Source of the DNA: Lachnospiraceae bacterium UBA4260
Lineage (GTDB): Bacteria > Bacillota > Clostridia > Lachnospirales > Lachnospiraceae
Reading direction: 5' to 3'
Assembly: GCA_002395235.1 (NCBI GenBank)
Contig: DGWK01000025.1
Coordinates: forward strand, 1-62,975
Length of the DNA: 62,975 bases
The position numbers and the translations under genes are program-made. Of this stretch, positions 53,209 to 62,523 are shown piece by piece (position 1 is the first letter of the stretch; each line of letters begins with the position of its first letter). The notes below the pieces were generated by a model. It worked only from the letters and a program-made list of their open reading frames with translations. It was not told the DNA's origin and did not search any database.

Positions 53209-53295
53209 ATGGCAGTAGCAAGAATATATAAGATTATTTACTGGGTGATTGGAATCGCTGCGATGCTGAGCATGGGAATGCAGGCGATCGCCTGA
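53209..53295 (+). CDS. Micro-ORF, 28-residue membrane peptide
   Basis: ATG at 53209 follows the GGAGGAG that ends the previous micro-ORF. The product is one hydrophobic helix (about residues 6-26, YKIIYWVIGIAAMLSMG) with Arg near the N terminus, so N-in topology. It may be a toxin-like or regulatory membrane peptide co-made with the 35-residue protein. Function unknown. Confidence 0.75.
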   Translation: MAVARIYKIIYWVIGIAAMLSMGMQAIA

Positions 53296-53365
53296 TAAGA
53301 TACACGCACGTGCGAAATGAACAGGCTGTCGCATTTATGAACTTTGACGTCCCAAAAAAGAGTTT

Positions 53366-53392
53366 AAAATCCGGCCTTCCGGCCGGATTTTT
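53366..53392 (+). terminator. Terminator of micro-ORF operon
   Basis: AAAATCCGGCC/GGCCGGATTTT with loop TTCC and a trailing T run. The stem is the same as that of the terminator at 52428-52456, and a GGCTGTCGCATTT element (53324-53336) stands upstream. Also could stop the converging ATPase gene. Confidence 0.88.
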
Positions 53393-53451
53393 ATTGAAAC
53401 AATTTAAAGCGCGGTGACAAACTGCCAGGAAGGAAGACTTCTCTGACAGAA

Positions 53452-54171
53452 TCACTTTTCCAACAAATTATGGAGCAGGTGCTCCCTGTGATTGATGAAA
53501 ACCTCTGTCACCTGATAACTCTCGGTCTCTTCATAGGAACAAGGATGGATCACACCGCCGTCGAAAGAGAGGATTTGAGCGCCGGGCAGTCCGAGCAGGA
53601 TTGGCGAGTGAGAGGCAATGATGAATTGAGCGCCGCCCTGCGCACAGCGGTGAATTTCCACGAGCAGCGTGAGCTGCCGCTGGGGAGACAGTGCTGCTTC
53701 GGGTTCATCGAGAAGATAGATCCCGTTCTCACGGAAGGAATTCTGAACCAATGCAAGAAAGCTCTCCCCGTGAGATTTCTCGTGGTAGTGCTGCGGAATG
53801 CCGCCGGGCCCTCTGCTGTACTCGTTCTCCATGGTGGCAACATTGTAGAAGCTCTCCGCGCGGAGAAAGTATCCGTAGACCGGTCTGCGAACGCTGCGGG
53901 AAAGGCGGATGGCACTGTGCAGTTCCGAATGGGAATCGTAGGTCGAGAAATTGTAATTTCTTGTGCCGCCCTCGGGGTTGAAGCCATAGGCGACCGCGAT
54001 CGCTTCCAGCAGTGTAGATTTTCCGCTGCCGTTTTCACCGACAAAGAAGGTGACCGGCTGCTCGAAATCAATCTGCTCAGCGCTGCTGATAGAAGGGATG
54101 GAGCGAAGGTAGCTGTCGGGCGATATTTTGCGCCAGTCAATCATGGCGCTTCTTATAAACTGATTGGTCAT
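53452..54171 (-). CDS. AAA/ABC-type ATPase (COG3910-like)
   Basis: A 239-residue protein. ATG at 54171 follows GAGG; the frame extends to 54228. Walker A VGENGSGKST (about residue 46), ABC-signature-like SHGESFLALV (about 150), Walker B IYLLDEPEAALSP (about 170) and the switch His in FIIASHSPILLG are complete. Length fits predicted ATPases of unknown partner that resemble SMC/RecF heads without a long coiled coil. Single gene, function unknown. Confidence 0.88.
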   Translation of the reverse strand: MTNQFIRSAMIDWRKISPDSYLRSIPSISSAEQIDFEQPVTFFVGENGSGKSTLLEAIAVAYGFNPEGGTRNYNFSTYDSHSELHSAIRLSRSVRRPVYGYFLRAESFYNVATMENEYSRGPGGIPQHYHEKSHGESFLALVQNSFRENGIYLLDEPEAALSPQRQLTLLVEIHRCAQGGAQFIIASHSPILLGLPGAQILSFDGGVIHPCSYEETESYQVTEVFINHREHLLHNLLEK

Positions 54172-54471
54172 GGTAATCCTCGGCTCGGAGCGTACGTACG
54201 ACGGAAAACGAAACAGGTTGTTAAACAAAAGGCTTTGCTATAATCATACCAGTATACTCTATTTCTTCCCCCTCGTAAAAGAGAAGAAGCGCAGGGTTTC
54301 GTTGCGATGTTGTGATTATAAGGTCAGGAAAAATGAAGGATATTTGCAGATAAAAAAATGAGCTGCGTCGGCCCTCACCAATAAGGGGTGTGGGTGCGCC
54401 AAGCTCAATAAAGTAATAGCATATGGTCACAAAAAATAGCAATACAAGGATTGATCAGAGATCTTCGGCTC

Positions 54472-54861
54472 TTAAAAACTATTAATCGAGTCTACGGGAA
54501 CACAGCTCTGTATGACCGCCCCAAACAGCCCTGCCCCCCAGCTTGCCCTATATCTTCCACCGTTTTTGGGAGAAAGCAGAACGGTGCAATAATTAAGAGA
54601 TCCTGTGGTCTTAATGGTCGCCAAAATATCTTCTTTTGAATGAATTTCTATCACGCCGCCAGCTACTGCCTGTCCTAATGTCTTACCCTTCATATCCACT
54701 GCCTTAACCCAAGCACCGGTTGATGTGTAATCTATGCCTCTATCTACTGCAATTCTTATAACGTCATTAGAGGACTCTTTAATCGGATAACCGCATTGAG
54801 GGCAATTACTTGCTGCATCAGAAACCATTTTCCCACACTCAGGACATTTAATCAGTGCCAT
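54472..54861 (-). CDS. Zinc-ribbon domain protein
   Basis: A 129-residue protein starting MALIKCPECGKMVSD with CxxC...CPQCGYP (about residues 6-27), a rubredoxin-type zinc knuckle. A beta-rich, ribbon-like domain follows. AGGAG lies 10 bases upstream of ATG at 54861. Function unknown; similar proteins are membrane or nucleic-acid adaptors. Confidence 0.75.
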   Translation of the reverse strand: MALIKCPECGKMVSDAASNCPQCGYPIKESSNDVIRIAVDRGIDYTSTGAWVKAVDMKGKTLGQAVAGGVIEIHSKEDILATIKTTGSLNYCTVLLSPKNGGRYRASWGAGLFGAVIQSCVPVDSINSF

Positions 54862-54965
54862 TGAATTATATCTCCTTTCCCCGAACAATATACTGGTAAT
54901 TATTCTGCTTTCCCACAGTATTCTTTACATTTGCTTATATACATAAAGTGGGTATCATGCTAATA

Positions 54966-55093
54966 ATTTTACCCGGTACAAAGTCACATTTGGTGGGCTC
55001 AGCGCCCACTCTGAGATATTCCCCTATCCCGGAATTGACACCTCACCACACAGGCTCAGATGAAAGTATTCTTTGATCTCCTGAGCGTCTTCC
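54966..55093. repeat. Left copy of 128-bp direct repeat flanking the IS
   Basis: Identical base for base to 57561-57688. It contains the last codons of the asparaginase-like gene and 3' flank. Best explained as a long target-site duplication made on insertion of the element. Confidence 0.9.
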
Positions 55094-55231
55094 CGGGTCT
55101 TTGACACCTCGAATTCCGGAAAGGCGCTTACCGCCTTATTTTTTTAGTCAAATCTAAATTTCCTACTTTTCCTAAACTACTAAATATAGTATACTGATCT
55201 AAACAGAGTACTACATGCAGGAGTTATTGTT

Positions 55232-57079
55232 ATGAGTTTACATGCGGTTAAAGTCAAGGGCAGATTCTATATCCTGAAAGACATCACAAAAAACGGAAAG
55301 CATTCCACCACTACAGTCGAAAAGCTGGGAACAGCTGAAGAGATCATGGCGGCCCACAGCTGCGATGACGCAATGGAATGGGCGAGGCAGCGTGCGCTTG
55401 AACTCGATATGAAGGACCGTGAGGCCAGCGACCCGGAAGGACGCCATTACATCCTTGCAAGGGATAACGTACGGATCCCAAAGGGGGCACTGAATTCATT
55501 CAATGTCGGCTACCTCCCTCTCCAGAAGATCTACTATGACCTCAGGCTGCCTTCCATATGTAAGGCCATCTCTAAGAGGCACAGCTTCGATTTCGATCTG
55601 GATACTATCTTCTCCAGGCTGATCTACAGCCAGATCCTGTTCCCCGGATCGAAACTCCGGGTCACCGACCTGTCCAGAAGGCTCTTCGAACACCCGGACT
55701 TCGAGTACCACCAGGTTCTCCGTGCCCTTTCCGTGATCAGTGAACACTTTGACGAGATACAGAGTTCCCTCTATAAAAACAGCCTGAAAGTAATAGACAG
55801 GAAAGCCGGCGTCGTCTTTTATGACTGCACCAACTACTATTTCGAGATTGAAAAGGAAGATGAGGACCTGTCCCCGGCTAATGCCGGTACATTTGAAGAG
55901 ATGGAAAAAAACAGGGGGCTCAGGAAATATGGCAGGAGCAAGGAGCATAAACCGGCACCCATTGTACAGGTAGGTCTGCTTATGGACCTTACCGGACTTC
56001 CGATCTCCATCATCGTCACGAGCGGAAGCCGAAACGAACAGATGACCCTGGTGCCTGTTGAAAAAAAGGTCCTTAAGGATTACGGGATCCACGACTTCAT
56101 CGTCTGCACCGATTCGGGTCTTTCAAGCGAAGACAATCGGAAGTTCAACAACTTCGGCGGAAGGGCATTCATCACCGCTGTCTCTGTAAAGAAAATGTCC
56201 GGTGAAAACATGGAATGGTGCCTCTCTCCGGAAGGATGGCGCATGGAAGGGGAGGATGTGAGGCTCAATAAGCTGTATGACATCACTAAACTTGAAGAAG
56301 ACGAAGAATCACGGGAAAAATACTATGAAAAGATCTTCTATAAAGAAAAGTACATCGAGTCCTATGATGAAGAGCGGGGCACGGAGTTTAACCAGACGCT
56401 TCTGGTAACATTCTCCCTCAAATACAGGGACTACACGGCCGGCATACGCCGCTCCCAGGTTGAGCGTGCGATACGCGCCATCGAACAGGGCGGCGGGAAG
56501 CTGGAAAAGAAAAACCAGAACGACTTCCGCCGGTTTGTAAAGACAATGAATACAACAAAGAGCGGGGAAGCTGCAACAAACAGGAAGTACCTTATCGACG
56601 AGAAAGCGATCGAAGAAGATGCCAGGTTTGACGGATTCTATGCGGTAATGCATAACCTTGAAGAAACCCAGACCTCTGATGTGCTCAGGATCACAAAAGG
56701 GAGATGGGAAATAGAAGAATCCTTCCGGATCACAAAGACGCAGATGCGGGCAAGGCCTATCTACCTGGCAAGGAAAGACCGGATCTGCGCCCATCTGCTG
56801 GTCGTATTCATCGCACTGCTCTTCTACAGGATCCTTGAGAGGAAGCTTGCGCATCCTTACACGGACCAGCAGATCATGGACTGCCTCAGAGGCATGTACA
56901 TCGCCAAGTATCCCACAGAAGACTCCTATCATCCGGCTTATGAGCGCACTGACCTTACCGATGATATCCACCAGTACCTGGGCTTCAATACGGATTATGA
57001 GCGGATGACAGACTGGAGGATGAGAGGCAACTGCCGCATTACAAAAGGAACATCAAAGAGAAAGAAAGACATTTCCTGA
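55232..57079 (+). CDS. IS1634-family transposase (DDE)
   Basis: A 615-residue transposase of the IS4/IS1634 group. Segments VVFYDCTNYYFE (first Asp), FIVCTDSGLSS (second Asp) and RWEIEESFRITKTQMRARPIYL (the Glu with the YREK-like motif) give the DDE set. The N-terminal 130 residues bind DNA and the C-terminal part ends with Lys/Arg-rich sequence. It appears full length and undamaged, so it is probably able to transpose. Confidence 0.93.
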   Translation: MSLHAVKVKGRFYILKDITKNGKHSTTTVEKLGTAEEIMAAHSCDDAMEWARQRALELDMKDREASDPEGRHYILARDNVRIPKGALNSFNVGYLPLQKIYYDLRLPSICKAISKRHSFDFDLDTIFSRLIYSQILFPGSKLRVTDLSRRLFEHPDFEYHQVLRALSVISEHFDEIQSSLYKNSLKVIDRKAGVVFYDCTNYYFEIEKEDEDLSPANAGTFEEMEKNRGLRKYGRSKEHKPAPIVQVGLLMDLTGLPISIIVTSGSRNEQMTLVPVEKKVLKDYGIHDFIVCTDSGLSSEDNRKFNNFGGRAFITAVSVKKMSGENMEWCLSPEGWRMEGEDVRLNKLYDITKLEEDEESREKYYEKIFYKEKYIESYDEERGTEFNQTLLVTFSLKYRDYTAGIRRSQVERAIRAIEQGGGKLEKKNQNDFRRFVKTMNTTKSGEAATNRKYLIDEKAIEEDARFDGFYAVMHNLEETQTSDVLRITKGRWEIEESFRITKTQMRARPIYLARKDRICAHLLVVFIALLFYRILERKLAHPYTDQQIMDCLRGMYIAKYPTEDSYHPAYERTDLTDDIHQYLGFNTDYERMTDWRMRGNCRITKGTSKRKKDIS

Positions 57080-57159
57080 CAAAAAGAAGAATCTTACGAT
57101 TTCGCCCAGCTTGTTCCAAGATTCAGAGCCCGAGGTCGCTGCCAGCCGCCGCAGGGAAC

Positions 57160-57285
57160 CCTTGCGGGGTTCTCAGGCGGATGCTACAATACGCTCCCCG
57201 ACGGCTCAGTGAAGGAAAGCTTGTTCCTGAGTTCATCGCCGTCGGTCAATGACCAGGCAGCATCCGCCTGAGGTTCACGCAAGGG
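57160..57285. other. Nested hairpin structure in right tail of IS
   Basis: Three nested stems: CCCTTGCG/CGCAAGGG (57160-57167/57278-57285), CTCAGGCGGATGCT/AGCATCCGCCTGAG (57172-57185/57259-57272, perfect 14 bp) and CCGACGGC/GCCGTCGG (57198-57205/57238-57245). The region has no gene. It could be a structured RNA, a regulatory site or a remnant of another element. Confidence 0.75.
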
Positions 57286-57345
57286 CGGCGTACGGTCCCA
57301 GCAGCCCTGTGGGTAAACGTCTTTACTTTTATTACTTAAACAGAA

Positions 57346-57382
57346 AAACAGGATGCATACCCTTTCCGGTATCATCCTGTTT
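57346..57382. terminator. Terminator-like hairpin at IS right tail
   Basis: AACAGGATGcaTACC pairs with GGTAtCATCCTGTT around CTTTCC. It may end transposase transcription or block entry from outside. The T run is short (TTT). Confidence 0.65.
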
Positions 57383-57560
57383 GTCATAAACTCGATCCAC
57401 TGCAGTCTTCTATGACCTGTTCTGTGTCATCCTGCAGCCTTTGGCACATCCCCTGGTTTAGGAAAGTTTAGGAAATCGGGGTAAAAAACTGAAAGTCGAA
57501 TTTTTGGCTTAAACATCAGCTTTTTCGGCATTTTTACCCTTCTGAACTGTCAAAAACGGG

Positions 57561-57688
57561 ATTTTACCCGGTACAAAGTCACATTTGGTGGGCTCAGCGC
57601 CCACTCTGAGATATTCCCCTATCCCGGAATTGACACCTCACCACACAGGCTCAGATGAAAGTATTCTTTGATCTCCTGAGCGTCTTCC
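57561..57688. repeat. Right copy of 128-bp direct repeat
   Basis: Exact copy of 54966-55093. It includes the true 3' end of the asparaginase-like gene (stop at 57619), so insertion left that end intact. Confidence 0.9.
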
Positions 57689-58173
57689 GTCTGCCCCAGC
57701 ACCCACATCAGTTTAGTGACTGCCGCTTCCGTTGTCATATCATACGCCTGAATCACCCCCGCCTCCAAGGCACGGCGTCCGGTCTCATAGACCTCCAGAT
57801 TGCTTCCCTCAAACCGGCACTGTGTCCCATCAAGAACTGTTGCTCCCTGCTCGGTGAGATTTTGAACCTCACTGATGAAATCATGCTTAAGGAAAGGCAT
57901 TCCGCCCAATCCGAATGCCTCAATGTAGAATGCTTTATACCCCCTTTCCGCATACATTCGCAGCACTTCTCTGTGAATGCCGGGAAAAAACTTGATAACC
58001 GCAACGTCCGAACAGTACTGGTCCTGCAGCTTGAAAACCCCCTTTTTCAAGGGCAGCATTCTCTCATTGATTTTCATGCCAATGGAACTGATCTCTGCTA
58101 CATTTTCGCAATTGATGCTGTCAAATGCGTCAAAACTAAGTGACCGAACCTTCGATGCGCGGCATCCCAGCAT
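57619..58173 (-). pseudogene. 5'-truncated type I L-asparaginase
   Basis: The 184 residues match only the C-terminal half of cytosolic asparaginase I (usually 330-340 residues): CRASKVRSLSFDAFDSINC at the start, IKFFPGIHREVL, FGLGGMPF, LDGTQCRFEGSNLEVYETG and DMTTEAAVTKLMWVLGQ. The N-terminal domain with the first catalytic threonine is absent, and only 28 bp separate the fragment from the upstream gene. No enzyme activity is expected. The IS inserted just beyond its 3' end. Confidence 0.85.
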
Positions 58174-58201
58174 TACTTTCCTGTTAAATTGTTATTCCGG
58201 A

Positions 58202-58765
58202 TCACAGCAGATCATCATTATACACTGCCCGCTGGCCGCCCACAAACCGGGGACGTCTTCGCGCACATATCAGAACTGCTTCCCCAATCCGGTTTACCGG
58301 AATTCGGATTGGCACAACAACAGGCTTAATATGCATCCCGATCAGAGTTCCTCCTATATCCATTCCTGCTGATGCCTTCCGGCAAATGGATTCCACGGCT
58401 ACCGGGTCTGCAAACCTGTGATAAGCAGTAGTTCCAAACGATCCTCCTGCCTTGGGCTGCGGGATCACATTAACTTCCTCCAGGCCGTATTTCTCGCAGG
58501 CTTCTCTCTCAACGATCAACGCCCTGTTAAGGTGTTCGCAGCACTGCGCTGCCAGAAAGACCTTTCTTTTCTGAAGAGCAGCATATATTCCTTCAAATAC
58601 TGCTTCTGCGGCCTCAAGACTTGAGCCGGTTCCAATCCTTTCACCGATCACTTCGCTCGAAGAACACCCGACCACAAAAAGATCTCCCGCTTTTAAGTGT
58701 GCCGCTTCGCAGACAGCTTCCGCCGCCTTTTCACTCTGTTTTCTTATTTCGTTAAGGTCTGCCAT
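58202..58765 (-). CDS. DUF436 / TIGR01440 family protein (YwlG-like)
   Basis: A 187-residue cytosolic protein. ATG at 58765 follows GGAG. Conserved features are VGCSSSEVIGERIGTGSSLE, FLAAQCCEHLNRALIVER and GMDIGGTLIGMHIKPV. The family is common in Firmicutes, complete here, and without a proven reaction. It stands just upstream of the asparaginase fragment. Confidence 0.88.
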   Translation of the reverse strand: MADLNEIRKQSEKAAEAVCEAAHLKAGDLFVVGCSSSEVIGERIGTGSSLEAAEAVFEGIYAALQKRKVFLAAQCCEHLNRALIVEREACEKYGLEEVNVIPQPKAGGSFGTTAYHRFADPVAVESICRKASAGMDIGGTLIGMHIKPVVVPIRIPVNRIGEAVLICARRRPRFVGGQRAVYNDDLL

Positions 58766-58962
58766 TTCATCTCCATTCCTTTTTCCAGTCAAATCTGGTG
58801 GAGTCCACCTATCCTATATTAATTCGTACGGTTGATGTCTGTTAACCCAATAGTATACAGAAGTCTGGTCATAATTGTATTGCCACTCATTACTATATTA
58901 TTAATATCAGATCACTGCTTATACCGCCTTCTTCTTGCTCACTAAAACGATCATTCTATAAG

Positions 58963-58987
58963 AAAAGGACCCGCACCGCGGATCCTT
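58963..58987 (-). terminator. Terminator after second Na/Pi cotransporter
   Basis: Minus-strand RNA AAGGA/UCCUU arms with an inner CGC/GCG stem followed by UUUUCUU. It lies 35 bp after the gene end. Confidence 0.75.
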
Positions 58988-59021
58988 CTCTTTTTGGTTT
59001 TATCAAACTCTATTTTCCGCC

Positions 59022-60767
59022 TCACTCCAACTCCGAAAACTTGTCATTGAAGAGAGCCTTAATCCTCTCATACTGCTCCTGCGTAGGTTCCGGAGCCTTC
59101 TCTCCGGCATTCAGCAGGATATGTCTGGCAATGCTGTCACAGCGGTCGATGATCCTCTCATATCCGGTACAGATCTCCGAGAAGGCCCTGCTGCCGTCCG
59201 GGCTGCACTCGCCGTTGTGGAGTCTTCTCACATTTCTTCTGTTGATCCGGCCCAGGAGGTCCGTGATGATCTCCCTGTAAACCTGCACGGTACCGGCAAG
59301 CCTTGTATTCTGCGTCGCGTAGTCGTGCACGGTTGCTTCCAGAATTTCCTGGACAGCGCTTCCGAATGTGCTCAGGTCTTTCCTCGCTTCCTCGGAGAAG
59401 CTGTCACCCTTCTTCTTGAGCCCCGTAAAGGACTCCTCCATAAAGCCGATCTTATCCGCCGTTTCCGCGCAGTTATTCACTACGCTGCTCAAAAAGGCAA
59501 GATTTCTGGCGTCCGCGTCATGCATCCTGTGCTCGGAGAGGCGTATGCAGTATTTTCTGATCTGGCTCACATAGTGATCCGCCTTGGTATCCAGATGCTT
59601 CATTTCCTCGGACTTCTCATCCAGATTCTTGTCAATCATATCCAGATAAGCGTCATAGTATTCCTGTACCACATCTGCCAGCATGAAAGAGGCGGTCCTG
59701 ACCTGATCGATCGCGAATGCGGGGTTCTGCAGAAACAGAGGGTTGAGGATGGTAAGTGTGTCTGCTTCTTCCTCTTTCTCCGCCGCGTTGAAGGGAAGGA
59801 TAACGTGCACCAGCTTGACAAGAGGTCTTGTCAGAGGCAGGAATACCGCGCTCCCCACCAGGTTGATCAGCGTGTGGAAAGCAGCGATTCCGACCGCTCC
59901 GCTCTTCTGACTGAGAAAAGCAAAGTTAAACATGCCGGACAGGATGCTGAAAGCTATCAGGAATATCGTATTTCGAATCAGGTTGTAGCTGAGGTGGAAC
60001 AGCGCTGCTCTTTTGCCCTTGTTGCCGCCGCTGAGCGACGCAAGGATCGCTGTGAGGCAGGTCCCCAGCTGTGCGCCGCAGACGATCGGAATCGCCATCC
60101 CGTAGGTAACTCCTACGGACATTGCGAGCGCCTGCAGAATACCGATGGCGGCCGCCGAACTCTGGATCATAAGCGTACACGCGATTCCCACAAGCACGCC
60201 GATGAAAGGGTTCGTAGCGCGCAGCATCATCTGGTTGAAAGCCGGGACATTCTGCAGCGGCGCCACAGAATCGCTCATCATATCCATACCGATCATCATG
60301 ACGGAAAAGCCAACGACGATCGTACCGATCGATCTCTGTTTGTCGCCCTTGGCAAACATCAGGAACACGACGCCTCCGATGGCCAGGAAGGGCGTAAAGG
60401 AGGACGGCTTGAGGAGCTGCAGCCAGAAGGAGCCGCCCAGCGAGTTCAAGCTCAGGAGCCAGGCCGTTGCCGTCGTTCCGAGGTTGGCTCCGATCGTAAC
60501 GCTCGCGGACTGCGCCACCGTCATAATGCCCGAGTTGACAAGGCCGACGACCATAACCGTCGTAACCGAAGACTGCACAAATACCGACAGAATCGTGCCG
60601 AATGCCCAGCCGGCAAAGCGGTTTGCGGTGATCTTATCGATGAGGCCGCTGAGTTTTCCGCCTGCAAGCTGCGTCAGTGTATCGCTCATCACGTTCATGC
60701 CGAACATGAACAGCGCAAGCCCGCCCAGCATTCCTGTGATCAATCCAAAAATTTCTGTTCCACTCAT
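59022..60767 (-). CDS. Na/Pi cotransporter family protein (second paralog)
   Basis: A 581-residue PNaS-family transporter with QSS motifs in SVFVQSSVTTVMVVGL (about 65) and LMIQSSAAAIGILQAL (about 205), each followed by GAxLGT. The last 220 residues form a PhoU-like helical domain. It is a separate gene from the one at 822-2630 and about as long, so the organism keeps at least two. Upstream the GH13 gene ends 38 bp before its start; they may be co-transcribed. Confidence 0.93.
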   Translation of the reverse strand: MSGTEIFGLITGMLGGLALFMFGMNVMSDTLTQLAGGKLSGLIDKITANRFAGWAFGTILSVFVQSSVTTVMVVGLVNSGIMTVAQSASVTIGANLGTTATAWLLSLNSLGGSFWLQLLKPSSFTPFLAIGGVVFLMFAKGDKQRSIGTIVVGFSVMMIGMDMMSDSVAPLQNVPAFNQMMLRATNPFIGVLVGIACTLMIQSSAAAIGILQALAMSVGVTYGMAIPIVCGAQLGTCLTAILASLSGGNKGKRAALFHLSYNLIRNTIFLIAFSILSGMFNFAFLSQKSGAVGIAAFHTLINLVGSAVFLPLTRPLVKLVHVILPFNAAEKEEEADTLTILNPLFLQNPAFAIDQVRTASFMLADVVQEYYDAYLDMIDKNLDEKSEEMKHLDTKADHYVSQIRKYCIRLSEHRMHDADARNLAFLSSVVNNCAETADKIGFMEESFTGLKKKGDSFSEEARKDLSTFGSAVQEILEATVHDYATQNTRLAGTVQVYREIITDLLGRINRRNVRRLHNGECSPDGSRAFSEICTGYERIIDRCDSIARHILLNAGEKAPEPTQEQYERIKALFNDKFSELE

Positions 60768-60804
60768 ATCTTTAGTTCCCTTATGTTCTGATTGTCAAAA
60801 AACA

Positions 60805-62523
60805 TCACAGCTTTTTGCGGAATTTCCACACCTGCACTTCATAAGGCTTCAGCGCGCAGGGCTGCGCCGTCTTTCCGGCCTTCATCTCTTCTTCGGAGAT
60901 ATAATTGTCCAGGATCAGTCTTCCCTTCTTGTAATTATACCCTCTCGGCATGCGGTAGGAACGGTCATGCGCGTCGAAGGAGCAGACCACAAGGATCCTC
61001 TCCTCCAGCCCGTTCGCTTTATCCGTATACTTTCTCTCGTACATGAATATTTTGCTGCTCTGAGGGAAGTATTCCCGGTAGGTTCCAAAGAGCAGCGTTC
61101 GGCTGTGCTTTCTGAGCGCAAGGCACCGCCTGTAGAAATTCAGGATGCTGTGCGGATCTCTATCCTCCGCCTCGGCGTTGATGAACGAGTAGTTGGGATT
61201 GACATAAAACCACGGTTTCCCGGTCGTAAATCCCGCGTTTTTGCCGTCCGTCCACTGCACCGGCGTCCTGGCCGAGTCGCGGGTCGACACATGAATGCGC
61301 TCGAGCCTGCGCTCCACCGAATCCTTCAAAAAGAAGGTATTATACGCATTTTTCGCGGCCACATCGATGTACTTATCGATGGAATTGAGCGCGATATTGG
61401 TCATGCCCAGCTCCTGCCCCTGATACAGGAAGGGCGTCCCCCGCTGCAAAATATAGCAGGCCGCGAGCATCGATCCCGACTCTTTCCACCAGCGCAGATT
61501 TCCGTATCTGCTCACGACGCGCGGGTGGTCGTGGTTCTCCAGATACAGCGCGAACCAGGCCTTTCCCTGCAGGCCGTACTGCCAGCGGCGAAAAGCGCTC
61601 TTGAGCTTGCGCAGCCGGAAGCCGTGATAGATGTACTCGGTCATGAAGCAGTCCGCGAACATGGTGTCAAACTGGATCAGCATGTCCAGGACTCTCTTGC
61701 GGCCGCCGATATAGGTAAGGGCTGTCTTCACGGATGTAAAGGGCGCCTCTCCGATCTGCACGGCGCCGTATTCGCGCGCCACCTGCCGGAACTCCTCCAG
61801 ATACTTGTGCAGGTTGGGGCCGTCCTTGTAAAAGGGCAGTCCGTTGATCGCGGGCACAAAGGACCAGCCGTCCGGCATATCCGAGTTCTTGGAGATGAAG
61901 TTGATGACGTCCTCCCTGAATCCGTCCACGCCCATATCCAGCCAGAAGCGCATGATGCTCTTGACCTCTTCGCGGACTTTTGGGTTGTCCATGTTCAGGT
62001 CCGGCTGTTTTTTGGCAAAAACGTGAAGATAGTACTGTTCTCTCTGCTCGTTGTACTCCCAGGCGATCCCCTCAAACTGGCTGTACCAGTTGTTGGGCGG
62101 AAGCTTCTCCTCTCCTTTAAAGCGGGGCTCGCGCCAGATGTAATAATCGCTGTAGGGGTTGTCCTTGCCTCCCTTGCAGCTCTCTATGAACCAGGGATGC
62201 TCGTCCGAGGTGTGATTGATCACCAGATCCAGCAGCACTTTGAGCCCCAGCTCATGCGCGCGGTCCAGCACTTTTTTGAACTGCTCCAGCGTCCCGTAGT
62301 CGGGATGAATGTTCTTGTAATCGGAGATGTCATAGCCGTAATCCGCGTTGGGCGAAGGGTAGATCGGGCTGAACCAGATGCCGTCCACGCCAAGTTTTTT
62401 GATATATTCCAGCTTGTCGTAGACGCCGTAAAGGTCGCCGATCCCGTCGCCGTTTCCGTCGCAAAAGCTCCGGATCCAGATCTGATAGAACGACATCTTC
62501 CGAAAATCATATTGCTTTTTCAC
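60805..62523 (-). CDS. GH13 alpha-glucosidase / oligo-1,6-glucosidase
   Basis: A 572-residue cytosolic alpha-amylase-family enzyme. GDGIGDLYGVYDKLEYIKK near the start, the nucleophile Asp in DGFREDVINF (about 210), the acid Glu in VQIGEAPF (about 260) and LYLENHDHPR (about 340) give the catalytic set. GTG at 62523 overlaps the TGA of the upstream gene and has GGAGG upstream. Hydrolyses alpha-1,4/1,6-linked glucose oligomers; trehalose-6-phosphate hydrolase is an alternative. Confidence 0.92.
   Translation of the reverse strand: MKKQYDFRKMSFYQIWIRSFCDGNGDGIGDLYGVYDKLEYIKKLGVDGIWFSPIYPSPNADYGYDISDYKNIHPDYGTLEQFKKVLDRAHELGLKVLLDLVINHTSDEHPWFIESCKGGKDNPYSDYYIWREPRFKGEEKLPPNNWYSQFEGIAWEYNEQREQYYLHVFAKKQPDLNMDNPKVREEVKSIMRFWLDMGVDGFREDVINFISKNSDMPDGWSFVPAINGLPFYKDGPNLHKYLEEFRQVAREYGAVQIGEAPFTSVKTALTYIGGRKRVLDMLIQFDTMFADCFMTEYIYHGFRLRKLKSAFRRWQYGLQGKAWFALYLENHDHPRVVSRYGNLRWWKESGSMLAACYILQRGTPFLYQGQELGMTNIALNSIDKYIDVAAKNAYNTFFLKDSVERRLERIHVSTRDSARTPVQWTDGKNAGFTTGKPWFYVNPNYSFINAEAEDRDPHSILNFYRRCLALRKHSRTLLFGTYREYFPQSSKIFMYERKYTDKANGLEERILVVCSFDAHDRSYRMPRGYNYKKGRLILDNYISEEEMKAGKTAQPCALKPYEVQVWKFRKKL

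Larger units (their letters stand above)
55094..57560. mobile_element. IS1634-like insertion sequence, 2467 bp
   Basis: Bounded on both sides by the 128-bp direct repeat. The ends are imperfect inverted repeats: CGGGTCTTTGACA (left) and CCCGTTTTTGACA (right, reverse complement), 10 of 13 matching. One transposase gene (55232-57079) and a 480-bp right tail with hairpins are inside. IS1634-type elements are known for unusually long, variable target duplications, which fits 128 bp. Confidence 0.87.
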
